64,000 bases of DNA. Origin: Caballeronia sp. SEWSISQ10-4 2 (GTDB lineage Bacteria > Pseudomonadota > Gammaproteobacteria > Burkholderiales > Burkholderiaceae). The notes under the pieces are model-generated. The model saw only the letters and a list, made by a program, of their open reading frames with translations. It searched no databases and had not been told where the DNA came from. A program made the translations under genes and the position numbers. Shown in pieces: positions 33,806 to 42,528 of the stretch (positions are counted from its first letter, which is position 1; each line of letters opens with the position of its first letter). The stretch covers positions 19,833-83,832 of the forward strand of contig NZ_JALPRJ010000040.1 in the NCBI RefSeq assembly GCF_030464885.1. The letters run 5' to 3'.

Positions 33806-34776
33806 CGCGTGCCCTCCAGCCGCACGCGCGGATCGAGGAACTTGTAGAGGATATCGACGAGCAGGTTCAGCGAGACGAACATGCACACGACCACGATCAG
33901 GTACGACAAAATTACCGGACGATCGAGCGCGTTGATGCTGTCGAGAATGAGTTTGCCTGCACCGGGCCAAGAGAACACAGTCTCGGTCACGACCGCGAAT
34001 GCGATGGTGGAACCGAACTCCAGGCCGATCACCGTAACGAGCGGAATCAGCGTATTGCGCAAGATGTGGACGAGCACGACACGCATGGGCGACAGACCCT
34101 TGGCGCGTGCGAAGCGCACATGTTCCATTGGCATGACTTCACGCACGCCGGCGCTTGTCAGGCGCAGCACAAGCGATACCTTGAAGAGCGAGAGGTTGAG
34201 CGCAGGCAGGATCAGGTGTCGCAGGCCGTCGAGAGTGAGCCACGACCACTGGACGCCGAACAGGCTCGCGGTCGCTCCTCGTCCGCTGGCGGGCAGCCAG
34301 CCGAGCTTCACGCTGAACAGCATGATCAGCATCAGGCCGACCCAGAACGTCGGCAGCGAGAAGCCGACAATACTGCCCGTCATCAGCATCTTCGACAGCG
34401 GATTGCGTGGATGCAGACCTGCGAACAAGCCCAGCGGGATGCCGATCACAAGTGCCAGCAGCAGCGCTGAAACGGCAAGTTCGAAGGTGGCGGGAAGGCG
34501 CTGCAGGATCAGGCGGATCGCGGGTTCGTTATAGACGAAGCTGTTGCCGAGATCGCCGTGCATCGCGCCTGCGAGGAACGCGAGGTACTGCTTCCAGAGC
34601 GGCTGGTCGAGGCCCAGATGCGCAATGATGCGCGCGCGGTCGACCTGATCGACGTCCTGCCCGATAAGGATATCGATAGGATTCCCGATTGCGTGCAAAC
34701 CGATGAACACGATCAGTGTCATCAGCAACACGACGAACGCCGCCTGCGCGACGCGGCGAATGAGCCAGCCGCTCAT
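33802..34776 (-). CDS. Dipeptide-type ABC transporter permease, DppB class (second)
   Basis: Permease of 324 residues: RVAQAAFVVLLMTLIVFIGL at the N-terminus, GNPIDILIGQD in the first periplasmic loop, the coupling segment MEHVRFARAKGLSPMRVVLV, and ALDRPVILSYLIVVVCMFVS near the end. ATG 34776 overlaps the monooxygenase stop (ATGA). Confidence 0.93.
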   Translation of the reverse strand: MSGWLIRRVAQAAFVVLLMTLIVFIGLHAIGNPIDILIGQDVDQVDRARIIAHLGLDQPLWKQYLAFLAGAMHGDLGNSFVYNEPAIRLILQRLPATFELAVSALLLALVIGIPLGLFAGLHPRNPLSKMLMTGSIVGFSLPTFWVGLMLIMLFSVKLGWLPASGRGATASLFGVQWSWLTLDGLRHLILPALNLSLFKVSLVLRLTSAGVREVMPMEHVRFARAKGLSPMRVVLVHILRNTLIPLVTVIGLEFGSTIAFAVVTETVFSWPGAGKLILDSINALDRPVILSYLIVVVCMFVSLNLLVDILYKFLDPRVRLEGTR

Positions 34777-36248
34777 TGATCCTCCGCGTACTGTGGCGGT
34801 GCCTCGGCGGGTTGCCATTCATCGCCGTTGAGCTCGGGCTCGGCATATGCTTGCAGCGCCGCATAATGTTCCCCCACGTCCTCGCGATACAGCAAGCTTG
34901 CTATGCCCTGGGCGAGTCGCTTTGCACCGGTGCTGATCGCGGGGATGTCGCCGGAGACTGCGCCTTGCGAGAGCGTTGCGGGGTAGCAGAAGCAGTGGAT
35001 GTTCGACAAACCAGGGCAATCGCCGGGCGATTTCTCGAGGAATTCAAACGCGGGACCGACGTCGGGAGAGTCGGATAACTCGGCATCCTCATCGCCGGGC
35101 GGCGGTGTGTAGCGGTCGGCCCAGGTACGGATAGCCGGCGCAAATGCAGCGAATTCCGGGCGTGCCGTCCAGTCGACTTTGAAGCCTGTGGAGACCACTA
35201 GGAAGTCGGCGGTGAAGATACCCTTCGGTGTGTGGATCGAGAGACCGTCCGCGGTGCTTTCCACGGATAACACCGGGCATCCCAGGTTGAAACGTGCGTT
35301 CGGATGACGCGATACCCGTAACGTGCTGCCACGCGGCGGCGGCACCTGCACGGTATTGATGTAGTGGCGGATCTTCCATTTCCACTCGTCGGGGAGAGTC
35401 AGGTGACCGTGCGTCAGGCCCGGATTGCCGGCGCCTTTGCCCTTGTTCACTCGCGGCAAATCCGCACGCCTGATCAACAAATCGACGCTCGCTGCGCCCG
35501 CTTCGAGCGCCGTCGCCGCGCTATCCATTGCCGACGAACCGCCGCCTACCACTGCCACGCGCTTACCTGCGAGCGAGGAGTAGTCAGTGGTGTCCGACGA
35601 GTGCGCCCAGCGCGAACGCGGCAATCCTTCGACGAATCCCGGCAACGCAGGTCCGCCCAATCCGTCGCGACCCGTAGCGAGCACGACGCGTCGTGCGTAG
35701 ACATCGAAGCGCCGTTCACGCGTCCTCACGCTTAGCACCACAAGACCATCGGCACGCGGCGTGACGGCTTCGATCGTGTGGCCGTTGCGAACATCGAGTG
35801 CAAGCACGCGGCGATACCAGATCAGATAGTCCATCCATTGCAGGCGGTCGATCTTGTCGAGCACTTGCCATGCGTCCGTGCCGAACTGAGCCTCGAACCA
35901 CGCGCGAAATGTCAGCGCGGGCAATCCCAACGCAGGACCCGTCAGTTGCTTCGGCGAGCGCAGCGTTTCCATGCGAGCGGTCGTGGCCCAAGGGCCTTCC
36001 AACCCCTGTGGTGAGCGGTCGAAGATGCGCGCGCGCACGCCCAGCATTTTCAGCGCAGCCGATGCCGCCAGCCCCGCCATGCCGCCGCCGATCACCGCCA
36101 CATCCAGCACTTCCTGAGCGTCATGCGTCTTGCCGATCACCCATTCGCGCGCGGGCAATTCGAGCAGGGACAGGTCTTCGGCGAGGCGCGCTTCGAGCGC
36201 CGCGAGGCCGGTCGGTTGATTCGATGAAGTGATGTTGTCGAGGCTCAC
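34773..36248 (-). CDS. FAD/NADPH-dependent flavin monooxygenase
   Basis: A 491-residue flavin monooxygenase-like enzyme. It has the FAD motif VAVIGGGMAGLAASAALKML near residue 50 and the NADPH motif GKRVAVVGGGSSAMDSAATA near residue 227. The segment ADFLVVSTGFKVDW is the family's ATG-like dinucleotide switch. Class B monooxygenases of this kind oxygenate N or S centres or carry out Baeyer-Villiger reactions. It starts at a GTG (36248) overlapping the LysR stop and precedes the Dpp transporter, so it is probably the first oxidative step on the imported compound. Confidence 0.83.
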   Translation of the reverse strand: MSLDNITSSNQPTGLAALEARLAEDLSLLELPAREWVIGKTHDAQEVLDVAVIGGGMAGLAASAALKMLGVRARIFDRSPQGLEGPWATTARMETLRSPKQLTGPALGLPALTFRAWFEAQFGTDAWQVLDKIDRLQWMDYLIWYRRVLALDVRNGHTIEAVTPRADGLVVLSVRTRERRFDVYARRVVLATGRDGLGGPALPGFVEGLPRSRWAHSSDTTDYSSLAGKRVAVVGGGSSAMDSAATALEAGAASVDLLIRRADLPRVNKGKGAGNPGLTHGHLTLPDEWKWKIRHYINTVQVPPPRGSTLRVSRHPNARFNLGCPVLSVESTADGLSIHTPKGIFTADFLVVSTGFKVDWTARPEFAAFAPAIRTWADRYTPPPGDEDAELSDSPDVGPAFEFLEKSPGDCPGLSNIHCFCYPATLSQGAVSGDIPAISTGAKRLAQGIASLLYREDVGEHYAALQAYAEPELNGDEWQPAEAPPQYAEDQ

Positions 36249-37234
36249 GTGGCGTGCTCTTCGGTCGGATTGAGGATGTCGTCGGATAGGCCGTAGAGCG
36301 CCTGAAGGATCGCGCCGTGCTGGCTGGCGTCGTGCAGGATAAAGTCGGGAAGGATCTCCGCGGCTGCAAGCGCCAGCGCTTGTGCCGCGGCGAGGGTCGC
36401 AGCGCTAGGCGGACGAAACTCGGGCGTGATGACGCCGAACAGGAACGCGATGCGGATATCGAGCGGACGGATCACCACGCCTTCGACGGGCAGTCCAAAC
36501 GCCGTCACCGGCTCCAGCACGGCGAGCCCGAGTCCTTCGCGCACTGCGCCGAGCGCGTTCAGCGACGAGTTGGTTTCGATCACGCCGGCGGTGTGCACGC
36601 CCGTTTGCGCGAACGCCGAATCGAGCCGGGGTCGCAGCCGGTAGGGGTTTTGCATCGTGACAAGGCGACGGTTTGCAAAGTCGCTCAACGCGATGCGCGG
36701 CGCTTGCGCCAGCGGGTCGTCGGCGCGCACGGCGGCGACACATGCCGCTTCGCCGATCCAGTGCACAAGCACGCCGCGATGTTCGAGCGGCAGGCTTGAA
36801 ACGCCCATATCGACGATGCCGTTCAGCACGGCATCGACTACTTGTTCGGGAGCTGCACTGCGCAAATGGACGGATTCGAGCGGATGGTCCTGATCGAGCA
36901 AGGCCAGCGCGCGGGGCACGAGGCCGGCGGCAAGCGCCGAGGTTGCAGCGATGGTGAGCGGCGGCGGCGCCTGCCGCGCGATTTGTTCGGCGCGGGATTT
37001 GACCTGGCGCAGGCTGGCGAGCGTGCGTTCGACGTCCTGGTAAAGCTCGGACGCCTCACGCGTGGGCGCGACGCGCGGCCCGAAACGCTGGAACAGCGGA
37101 TAACCGATTTCAGCTTCCAGTTCCTGGATCGAACGCGATACCGCGGGTTGTGAGCGCCCGAGCAAACGCCCGGCGGCGGTGACGCTCCCGGCGGACATGA
37201 CGGCGGCAAACGCTTCCAATTGGCGGATTTCCAT
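36245..37234 (-). CDS. LysR family regulator leading the ten-gene operon
   Basis: A 329-residue LysR protein: helix-turn-helix MEIRQLEAFAAVMSAGSVTA through PAVSRSIQELEAEIGYPLFQ, effector domain from LTIAATSALAAGLVPRALAL. Unlike most LysR genes it is the first gene of the operon it is likely to control, and its stop overlaps the start of the monooxygenase. The C-terminus is about 25 residues longer than usual. A 19-bp inverted repeat lies 31 bases upstream of its start. Confidence 0.91.
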   Translation of the reverse strand: MEIRQLEAFAAVMSAGSVTAAGRLLGRSQPAVSRSIQELEAEIGYPLFQRFGPRVAPTREASELYQDVERTLASLRQVKSRAEQIARQAPPPLTIAATSALAAGLVPRALALLDQDHPLESVHLRSAAPEQVVDAVLNGIVDMGVSSLPLEHRGVLVHWIGEAACVAAVRADDPLAQAPRIALSDFANRRLVTMQNPYRLRPRLDSAFAQTGVHTAGVIETNSSLNALGAVREGLGLAVLEPVTAFGLPVEGVVIRPLDIRIAFLFGVITPEFRPPSAATLAAAQALALAAAEILPDFILHDASQHGAILQALYGLSDDILNPTEEHAT

Positions 37235-37550
37235 GGGTACGCGGGCCTGATCGATCAGATCGATGAATGCATAAAACGCATTCTTGCCTGTCTACCATGT
37301 GAAATGCAAATGATCAAAAATGATATGGATAGTGCGGGGGGTGGGAAGGGAGTCGGGTGATGCGCGAGGGTGGACCCTGACGTACGCCCAGCCCTGAAGT
37401 GAAGCGCTCGGGCCCTCGCACGAGCCCACGTTGTCACCGAAGACCCTGTCACCTCGAAATGCGAACGCGTGAGCATGTGCGCGGTGCCATGTCATTGGCG
37501 TCGACGACGCTTCCCTAACGTCCGATTAGATATGGCGTTCGCGGGACTTC
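37235..37550. other. Intergenic region between the LysR-led operon and the porin gene
   Basis: A 316-bp stretch with the promoter of the LysR-led operon at its left end and the 3' side of the porin gene at its right. The only structured element I see is the inverted repeat at 37265-37283. Open frames here have no coding character. Confidence 0.6.
37265..37283 (-). promoter_or_regulatory. 19-bp inverted repeat, candidate LysR operator
   Basis: GAATGC and GCATTC are perfect reverse complements around a 7-bp AT-rich spacer (ATAAAAC). It is 31 to 49 bases upstream of the start codon of the LysR gene at 37234, the place expected for an autoregulatory LysR box controlling the ten-gene operon. Confidence 0.5.
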
Positions 37551-38705
37551 TTAGAAGCGGGTACGAATCCCAACAGTACCAACAACTTGATTCGCGGTCG
37601 ACGAGGCGCCACCGGACGTATTGATGAAAGCAACGAAGTTGTTTCCAATCGCGTGCTGATACATCGCTTCCGCATAAACGTCCGTGCGCTTTGAGAACGA
37701 ATACACAACCTGTCCGTTAATCTGATTGAACTTCGGGTCGGCACCAAACGTCGTTGCACCGGAAAGATGCCCGTCTGTGTACGTATCCGTGATCCCGAGG
37801 CTAAGCGCCGAAGTCAAAGCGTATTTGCCGTTCAATTCGAAATTGTCGAAACGCATCGTGCCATTCTTCAGGCCGAACGAGTTAGTGCCCGCGTATTGGC
37901 TGTGCGTAAAGACGAAACCGACCAGTGCCGGACCGAATGCATAGTTCACGGCACCGCCAAATATGCGCGTTCGGTCAGATCCGACCAGAAAACCACCGGT
38001 GCCGTTGGCCGTTGATTCGGCTGTGTCGATCGCGCTACCCGTATTCGTCGTGCTGTTCGAGCCGTTGGTCTGCAAATAGCCCGCAGCGAAATTCAATGGG
38101 CCGTAGCTGTAGCTTGCACCGAAGCTGTATGCGCGATTCTGTGAAAAGTTGGTGAAGTCGGAGAATGCGTACAACGTACCGAACTTGAAGCCCGCATAGT
38201 TGTTGCTCATATACTTGACCGCGTTGCTCATGCGCACCGAGTGGTTCAAGTTGTCGTTGTCGAACGGGTGTGCAAAACCGGTGTCGCCGAACGTACCCGC
38301 CGTTCCCGACAATGGCGCTACGAAGTCAACCAGTGAGTCGTACTGCCGACCGAGCGTGACAGCGCCATATTGACTGCTTGCCAGGCCGACATAGGCTTGG
38401 CGACCGAACTCGCGGCCGTCCTGGCCGAGCTTGCCTGACTGGACGTTGAAACCGTTTTCGAGCACGAAGACAGCCTTCAGGCCGCCACCGAGATCCTCCG
38501 CTCCGCGAAAGCCAAAGCGGCTACCGTTGATATTTCCGCTCGTGGCCTGGAACAATGGGCCGCTCGTGCCGCTCTTCGATACGTTGTTCGTGTACATGAG
38601 GCCCGCGTCGATGATGCCGTACAGCGTCACGGAACTTTGTGCGTGAGCTGCCGAGACCGCTGCAAAGCCGAGGGAAGCCAAAGATAGATGCAGGATTTTT
38701 TTCAT
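37551..38705 (-). CDS. Outer-membrane porin, OmpC-like Burkholderiales type
   Basis: A 384-residue trimeric general porin. The signal peptide is MKKILHLSLASLGFAAVSAA with cleavage after AHA. The mature start QSSVTLYGIIDAGLMYTNNV and the SRFGFRGAEDLGGGLKAVFV and FGRQAYVGLASSQYGAVTLG strands are typical of Burkholderiales porins, and the C-terminal TVGIRTRF ends in the Phe needed for assembly. ATG 38705 is the signal-peptide start; the longer frame upstream is not coding. Likely lets small solutes cross the outer membrane for the neighbouring importers. Confidence 0.94.
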   Translation of the reverse strand: MKKILHLSLASLGFAAVSAAHAQSSVTLYGIIDAGLMYTNNVSKSGTSGPLFQATSGNINGSRFGFRGAEDLGGGLKAVFVLENGFNVQSGKLGQDGREFGRQAYVGLASSQYGAVTLGRQYDSLVDFVAPLSGTAGTFGDTGFAHPFDNDNLNHSVRMSNAVKYMSNNYAGFKFGTLYAFSDFTNFSQNRAYSFGASYSYGPLNFAAGYLQTNGSNSTTNTGSAIDTAESTANGTGGFLVGSDRTRIFGGAVNYAFGPALVGFVFTHSQYAGTNSFGLKNGTMRFDNFELNGKYALTSALSLGITDTYTDGHLSGATTFGADPKFNQINGQVVYSFSKRTDVYAEAMYQHAIGNNFVAFINTSGGASSTANQVVGTVGIRTRF

Positions 38706-39194
38706 GGCGCGCTCACAGAGTTTGATTAGAAGGTCTGAAGCTGCCTGAAATATTAGAGTTCCGACCCTGGCCCTACTCACGAACCCGCATTTATTTTTTT
38801 GGTACTCCGCAATGATTATTCATTTAAGTGTCATTGAGCGTGCTTTTCCAAACGGGGCGGGCTCTGCCGAGACCTGTGATGATTGGCATAAATCGGTGCC
38901 GTAGCAACTGCGCGACGATCTCCTCCGTCTTTGTTCCCGTCTTGATTTAAGAATGGTTTTACAACATGCGAGCTGGCTCCGCTTTCTGCAGGCAGCAACC
39001 GACCCCCGCGGAAATACCATCAGATGTTTGGTGGGTGGTTATACGCGGATAGCGCGGGGTGAACCAGTGGCAGGCTCAGTCACTGGTGGCGAAGCGTGTG
39101 GGTATCGCGGGCATGATGGGCAGCGGAATGCGCGGCCTAGCATTGTGCAAGCAAAATGCTTTTCAAGATTATCAAACGTGCAGGGGATTTTAGT
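38706..39194. other. Non-coding region upstream of the porin gene
   Basis: A 489-bp region with the porin leader near 38706-38830, which includes AT-rich tracts suited to a promoter. I find no convincing gene or RNA in it. Confidence 0.5.
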
Positions 39195-39683
39195 ATGACC
39201 ACATTGGCAGCAACTTCGCTTGTTGTGTCCTATTCGCCAGACGACGAAGCGATCGAAATTCAGAATATGGAGAGCGCCCCAATCGAGGCGCTGGATATAA
39301 AAAAGCTTACGTTCCCGATTTTTTTGGATGAATTTAACCATCGTCTCGATGACGAGTTCGCGCGACGGTTGGGCGCTAGTCTTATCGCCGCGCTGGTTGT
39401 ATCGCATCCCGAACTAAAGCAGTATGTTTTCGTCACACCAGCGCCCGATGACGGCAAAGCAGGACCGGCTAGCGGGTCGAGCGTGCGCGGCGCGCGGCGT
39501 ACAAAACACCGTCCGTTAATGTGCAGTAACAGTGATAAAGAGAACAGCCAACTCCCGCAGACCACTAACAGCGAAAGCACCAACCCGGCATCACCCCCGA
39601 CCGCCCGCAACGACACGCCCACCCCCCAACCGAGTGCGAACGACCCTCAAACCGCCATGCACAAATACTTGATCACCAGATAA
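39195..39683 (+). CDS. Hypothetical protein with low-complexity tail
   Basis: A 162-residue frame with an AGGGGA ribosome binding site before ATG 39195. The first 85 residues look folded (SLVVSYSPDDEAIEIQNMES, DEFNHRLDDEFARRLGASLI, VVSHPELKQYVFVTPAP), while the rest is rich in Ser, Thr, Pro and Asn. Third-position GC is lower than in neighbouring genes, which suggests a different origin. Its end overlaps the convergent gabD end by 37 bp. The low-complexity part may be a read-through past an old frameshift. Function unknown. Confidence 0.45.
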   Translation: MTTLAATSLVVSYSPDDEAIEIQNMESAPIEALDIKKLTFPIFLDEFNHRLDDEFARRLGASLIAALVVSHPELKQYVFVTPAPDDGKAGPASGSSVRGARRTKHRPLMCSNSDKENSQLPQTTNSESTNPASPPTARNDTPTPQPSANDPQTAMHKYLITR

Positions 39684-41116
39684 TCATCGATTCCATACCG
39701 TGAACCTTCGCGCCCAAGACCCGACTGCTTGACCCCGCCGAACGGCGCCACCTCGTTCGAGATAAGCCCGGTATTGATCCCGACCATGCCGTATTCCAGC
39801 GCTTCAGCCACGCGCCAGACACGCCCGATATCGCGGCTATAAAAATACGCGGCAAGGCCAAATTCCGTATCGTTAGCCATCCGTATGACTTCTTCATCGG
39901 ATGAGAACCGGAATAACGGCGCGAGCGGCCCGAATGTTTCTTCCTTCGAGATCTTCATCTCAGGCGTCACGCCTGATAACACCGTCGGTTCGAAGAAGCC
40001 AAAACCAAGCGCGTGCCGCTTACCGCCGATCACAACCTGAGCGCCTTTCTCGAGCGCATCGTGAATATGCGATTCGACCTTTTGCACGGCGGCGTCGTTG
40101 ATCAGCGGCCCGAGCAAAACGCCGCTCTCCAGCCCATTGCCGACCTTGAGCTTCGCGACGGCCGCACCCAGTTTCCGGGCAAACTCGTCATACACACGGT
40201 CATGAACATAGAACCGGTTTGTACAGACACAAGTCTGCCCGCTGTTCCGATACTTCGACGCAATAGCGCCTTCAACCGCGGCATCAATATCGGCATCGTC
40301 GAAAACGATGAACGGCGCATTGCCGCCCAGTTCCAGCGACACTTTCTTGACCGTCGGCGCGCTTTGCGCCATCAGCAGGCGGCCGACTTGCGTCGACCCC
40401 GTGAACGACAGTTTCCGGACGACAGGATTACTCGTCAACTCCGCGCCGATCGCCTTCGGGTCGCCGGTCACGATATTCAGCACGCCCTTGGGCAGCCCGG
40501 CACGCTCAGCCAGCACGGCCATCGCGAACGCTGAAAATGGCGTCGCCTCGGCGGGTTTTACCACAATCGGGCAACCTGCAGCCAACGCCGGACCGGCCTT
40601 GCGCGTGATCATCGCGGCAGGAAAATTCCACGGCGTAATGGCCGCGCAGACGCCGATAGGTTCCTTCGTCACCACAATGCGTTTATCGGCGGCAGGCGAG
40701 GCAAGCGTGTCACCGGCGACGCGTTTGCCTTCCTCCGCGAACCACTCGATGAACGACGCCGCGTAGACGATCTCACCCTTGGCTTCGGCGAGCGGCTTGC
40801 CTTGCTCACGGGTAAGGATCATCGCGAGATCGTCGGCGTTTTCCAGCATCAGTTCATACCAGCGACGCATGATGGCCGCACGTTCCTTCGCGGTTTTCTT
40901 GCGCCAGAGGGGCCACGCTTTGTTGGCCGCATCGATCGCACGATGCGTTTCCGCCGCGCCCATATTCGGCACGTGGCCGAGCGACTGACCGTTTGCGGGA
41001 TCGATGACTTCGAAGCTCGAGGCATCGTCGGCGGCTTGCCACTCACCGTCGATGAACGCTTCGTGACGCAGCAGTGTCGCGTCTTTCAACTGCATTGACG
41101 AACGCTGCGTGCTCAT
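39647..41116 (-). CDS. gabD: Succinate-semialdehyde dehydrogenase (NADP+)
   Basis: Class 3 aldehyde dehydrogenase family enzyme of 489 residues oxidising succinate semialdehyde to succinate, the second step of 4-aminobutyrate breakdown. Seen are the NAD(P) region ITPWNFPAAMITRKAGPALA, the glutamate in SLELGGNAPFIVFDDADID and the catalytic Cys in NSGQTCVCTNRFYVHD. The CVC pair matches GabD, where the second Cys is a redox switch. The start overlaps the gabT stop (ATGA), and the pair forms one operon. Confidence 0.95.
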   Translation of the reverse strand: MSTQRSSMQLKDATLLRHEAFIDGEWQAADDASSFEVIDPANGQSLGHVPNMGAAETHRAIDAANKAWPLWRKKTAKERAAIMRRWYELMLENADDLAMILTREQGKPLAEAKGEIVYAASFIEWFAEEGKRVAGDTLASPAADKRIVVTKEPIGVCAAITPWNFPAAMITRKAGPALAAGCPIVVKPAEATPFSAFAMAVLAERAGLPKGVLNIVTGDPKAIGAELTSNPVVRKLSFTGSTQVGRLLMAQSAPTVKKVSLELGGNAPFIVFDDADIDAAVEGAIASKYRNSGQTCVCTNRFYVHDRVYDEFARKLGAAVAKLKVGNGLESGVLLGPLINDAAVQKVESHIHDALEKGAQVVIGGKRHALGFGFFEPTVLSGVTPEMKISKEETFGPLAPLFRFSSDEEVIRMANDTEFGLAAYFYSRDIGRVWRVAEALEYGMVGINTGLISNEVAPFGGVKQSGLGREGSRYGIDDYLVIKYLCMAV

Positions 41117-42408
41117 GCTGTCGCCCCCACTTCTGCTGTCAGGACGTGTTCGAGAATGCCGAGCGCTTCATCGAACACGGCGTCCTGGATGGTCAGCGGG
41201 AACAGGAAGCGGATTACGTTGCCATGCACACCGCAGATCAGCAAAAGCAGGCCGCGTTCAAGCGCCGCGGTCTGGACGCGCTTGGCGAAAGCGGCGTCGG
41301 CTTCGCCGGTCCCGGGCTTGGAGAATTCGACTGCGACCATGCCGCCGGGGCCGCGCACATCAGCGATCTGCGGCACGTCTGCTTTAAGTGTTGTCAGCAG
41401 CGACTTCAGCTTGTCGCCAAGCAAGACGGCACGCTCGCAAAGCTTCTCTTCATCGATGATCTCAAGCACCGCATGCGCTGACGCCACCGCCATCGGATTG
41501 CCGGCATACGTGCCGCCGAGCCCGCCGGGCGCGACCGCGTCCATCACCTCGGCGCGGCCGACCACGCCTGACAGCGGCATGCCGCCCGCCAGGCTTTTGG
41601 CCATGGTCATCAGGTCCGGCGCGACGTCGTAGTGCTGCATTGCGAACATCTTGCCGGTGCGCGCGAAGCCGGTCTGGACTTCATCGGCGATCAGCAGGAT
41701 GCCGTGCGTGTCGCAGAGCTTGCGCAAGGCGCGCACGAATTCCACGGGCGCCTGATAGAAACCGCCTTCGCCCTGGACGGGTTCGAAGATGATCGCCGCA
41801 ACCCGTTTCGCTTCAATATCCGCCGCGAAAAGATGTTCGATGGCCCGCAGCGAATCCTCGGTGGTGATGCCGCGCAGCGGGTTCGGGAACGGGGCATGGA
41901 ACACGTCGGACGGGAACGGCCCGAAGCCGATCTTGTACGGCGCGACCTTGCCGGTCAGCGCCATGCCCATGAACGTACGGCCGTGGAACCCGCCGGTGAA
42001 CGCGATCACGCCCGGCCGGCCGGTCGCGGCGCGCGCGATCTTGATGGCGTTCTCGACGGCTTCCGCGCCGGTCGTGAAGAACGCGGCCTTCTTTGCATAG
42101 TCGCCGGGCGCACGCTCGATGATCTTTTCGGCGAGCGAGACATACGATTCGTAAGGGACGATCTGATAGGCGGTATGCGTGAAGCGCTCGAGTTGTGCGC
42201 GCATTGCCGCGACAATTTTCGGGTGCCGGTGCCCCGTGTTACATACCGCAATACCCGCCGCGAAGTCGATGAAGCGGCGGCCTTCCACGTCCCACAACTC
42301 GGCGTTTTCAGCGCGTTCGGCGTAAAAATCGCACATCACGCCGACACCGCGCGGGGTCGCGGCATCTTTGCGGGTCTTGAGGTCGGCATTCTTGAGGGTC
42401 TGGCTCAC
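41113..42408 (-). CDS. gabT: 4-aminobutyrate aminotransferase
   Basis: Class III PLP-dependent aminotransferase of 431 residues that moves the amino group of 4-aminobutyrate to 2-oxoglutarate. Family marks: FIDFAAGIAVCNTGHRHPKI, FTTGAEAVENAIKIARAATG, ILLIADEVQTGFARTGKMFA, and the PLP lysine in MTMAKSLAGGMPLSGVVGRA. It is divergent from the MocR-type regulator at 42529 with 120 bp of operator DNA between them. Confidence 0.95.
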   Translation of the reverse strand: MSQTLKNADLKTRKDAATPRGVGVMCDFYAERAENAELWDVEGRRFIDFAAGIAVCNTGHRHPKIVAAMRAQLERFTHTAYQIVPYESYVSLAEKIIERAPGDYAKKAAFFTTGAEAVENAIKIARAATGRPGVIAFTGGFHGRTFMGMALTGKVAPYKIGFGPFPSDVFHAPFPNPLRGITTEDSLRAIEHLFAADIEAKRVAAIIFEPVQGEGGFYQAPVEFVRALRKLCDTHGILLIADEVQTGFARTGKMFAMQHYDVAPDLMTMAKSLAGGMPLSGVVGRAEVMDAVAPGGLGGTYAGNPMAVASAHAVLEIIDEEKLCERAVLLGDKLKSLLTTLKADVPQIADVRGPGGMVAVEFSKPGTGEADAAFAKRVQTAALERGLLLLICGVHGNVIRFLFPLTIQDAVFDEALGILEHVLTAEVGATA

Positions 42409-42473
42409 GGCATCGCTCCTGGGAGGGTGGTCGGGTTTTAGCGGTTCTTAGGCGGTACCTCGACTATAGTAAG

Positions 42474-42524
42474 ATTTGGCTCTTTCAATCAGAGCCATTT
42501 CCGTATTTTTATAGGAGCCATTTC
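42474..42524. promoter_or_regulatory. Operator with one inverted and one direct repeat for the MocR/GabR-type regulator
   Basis: Between gabT and the regulator, GGCTCT (42478-42483) and AGAGCC (42491-42496) form an inverted repeat with a 7-bp spacer. GAGCCATTTC occurs at 42492-42501 and again at 42515-42524, 23 bp apart. GabR-type proteins bind such mixed repeats as dimers with long reach; the last copy ends just before the regulator's ATG, so autoregulation is likely. Confidence 0.65.
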
Positions 42525-42528
42525 AGCG

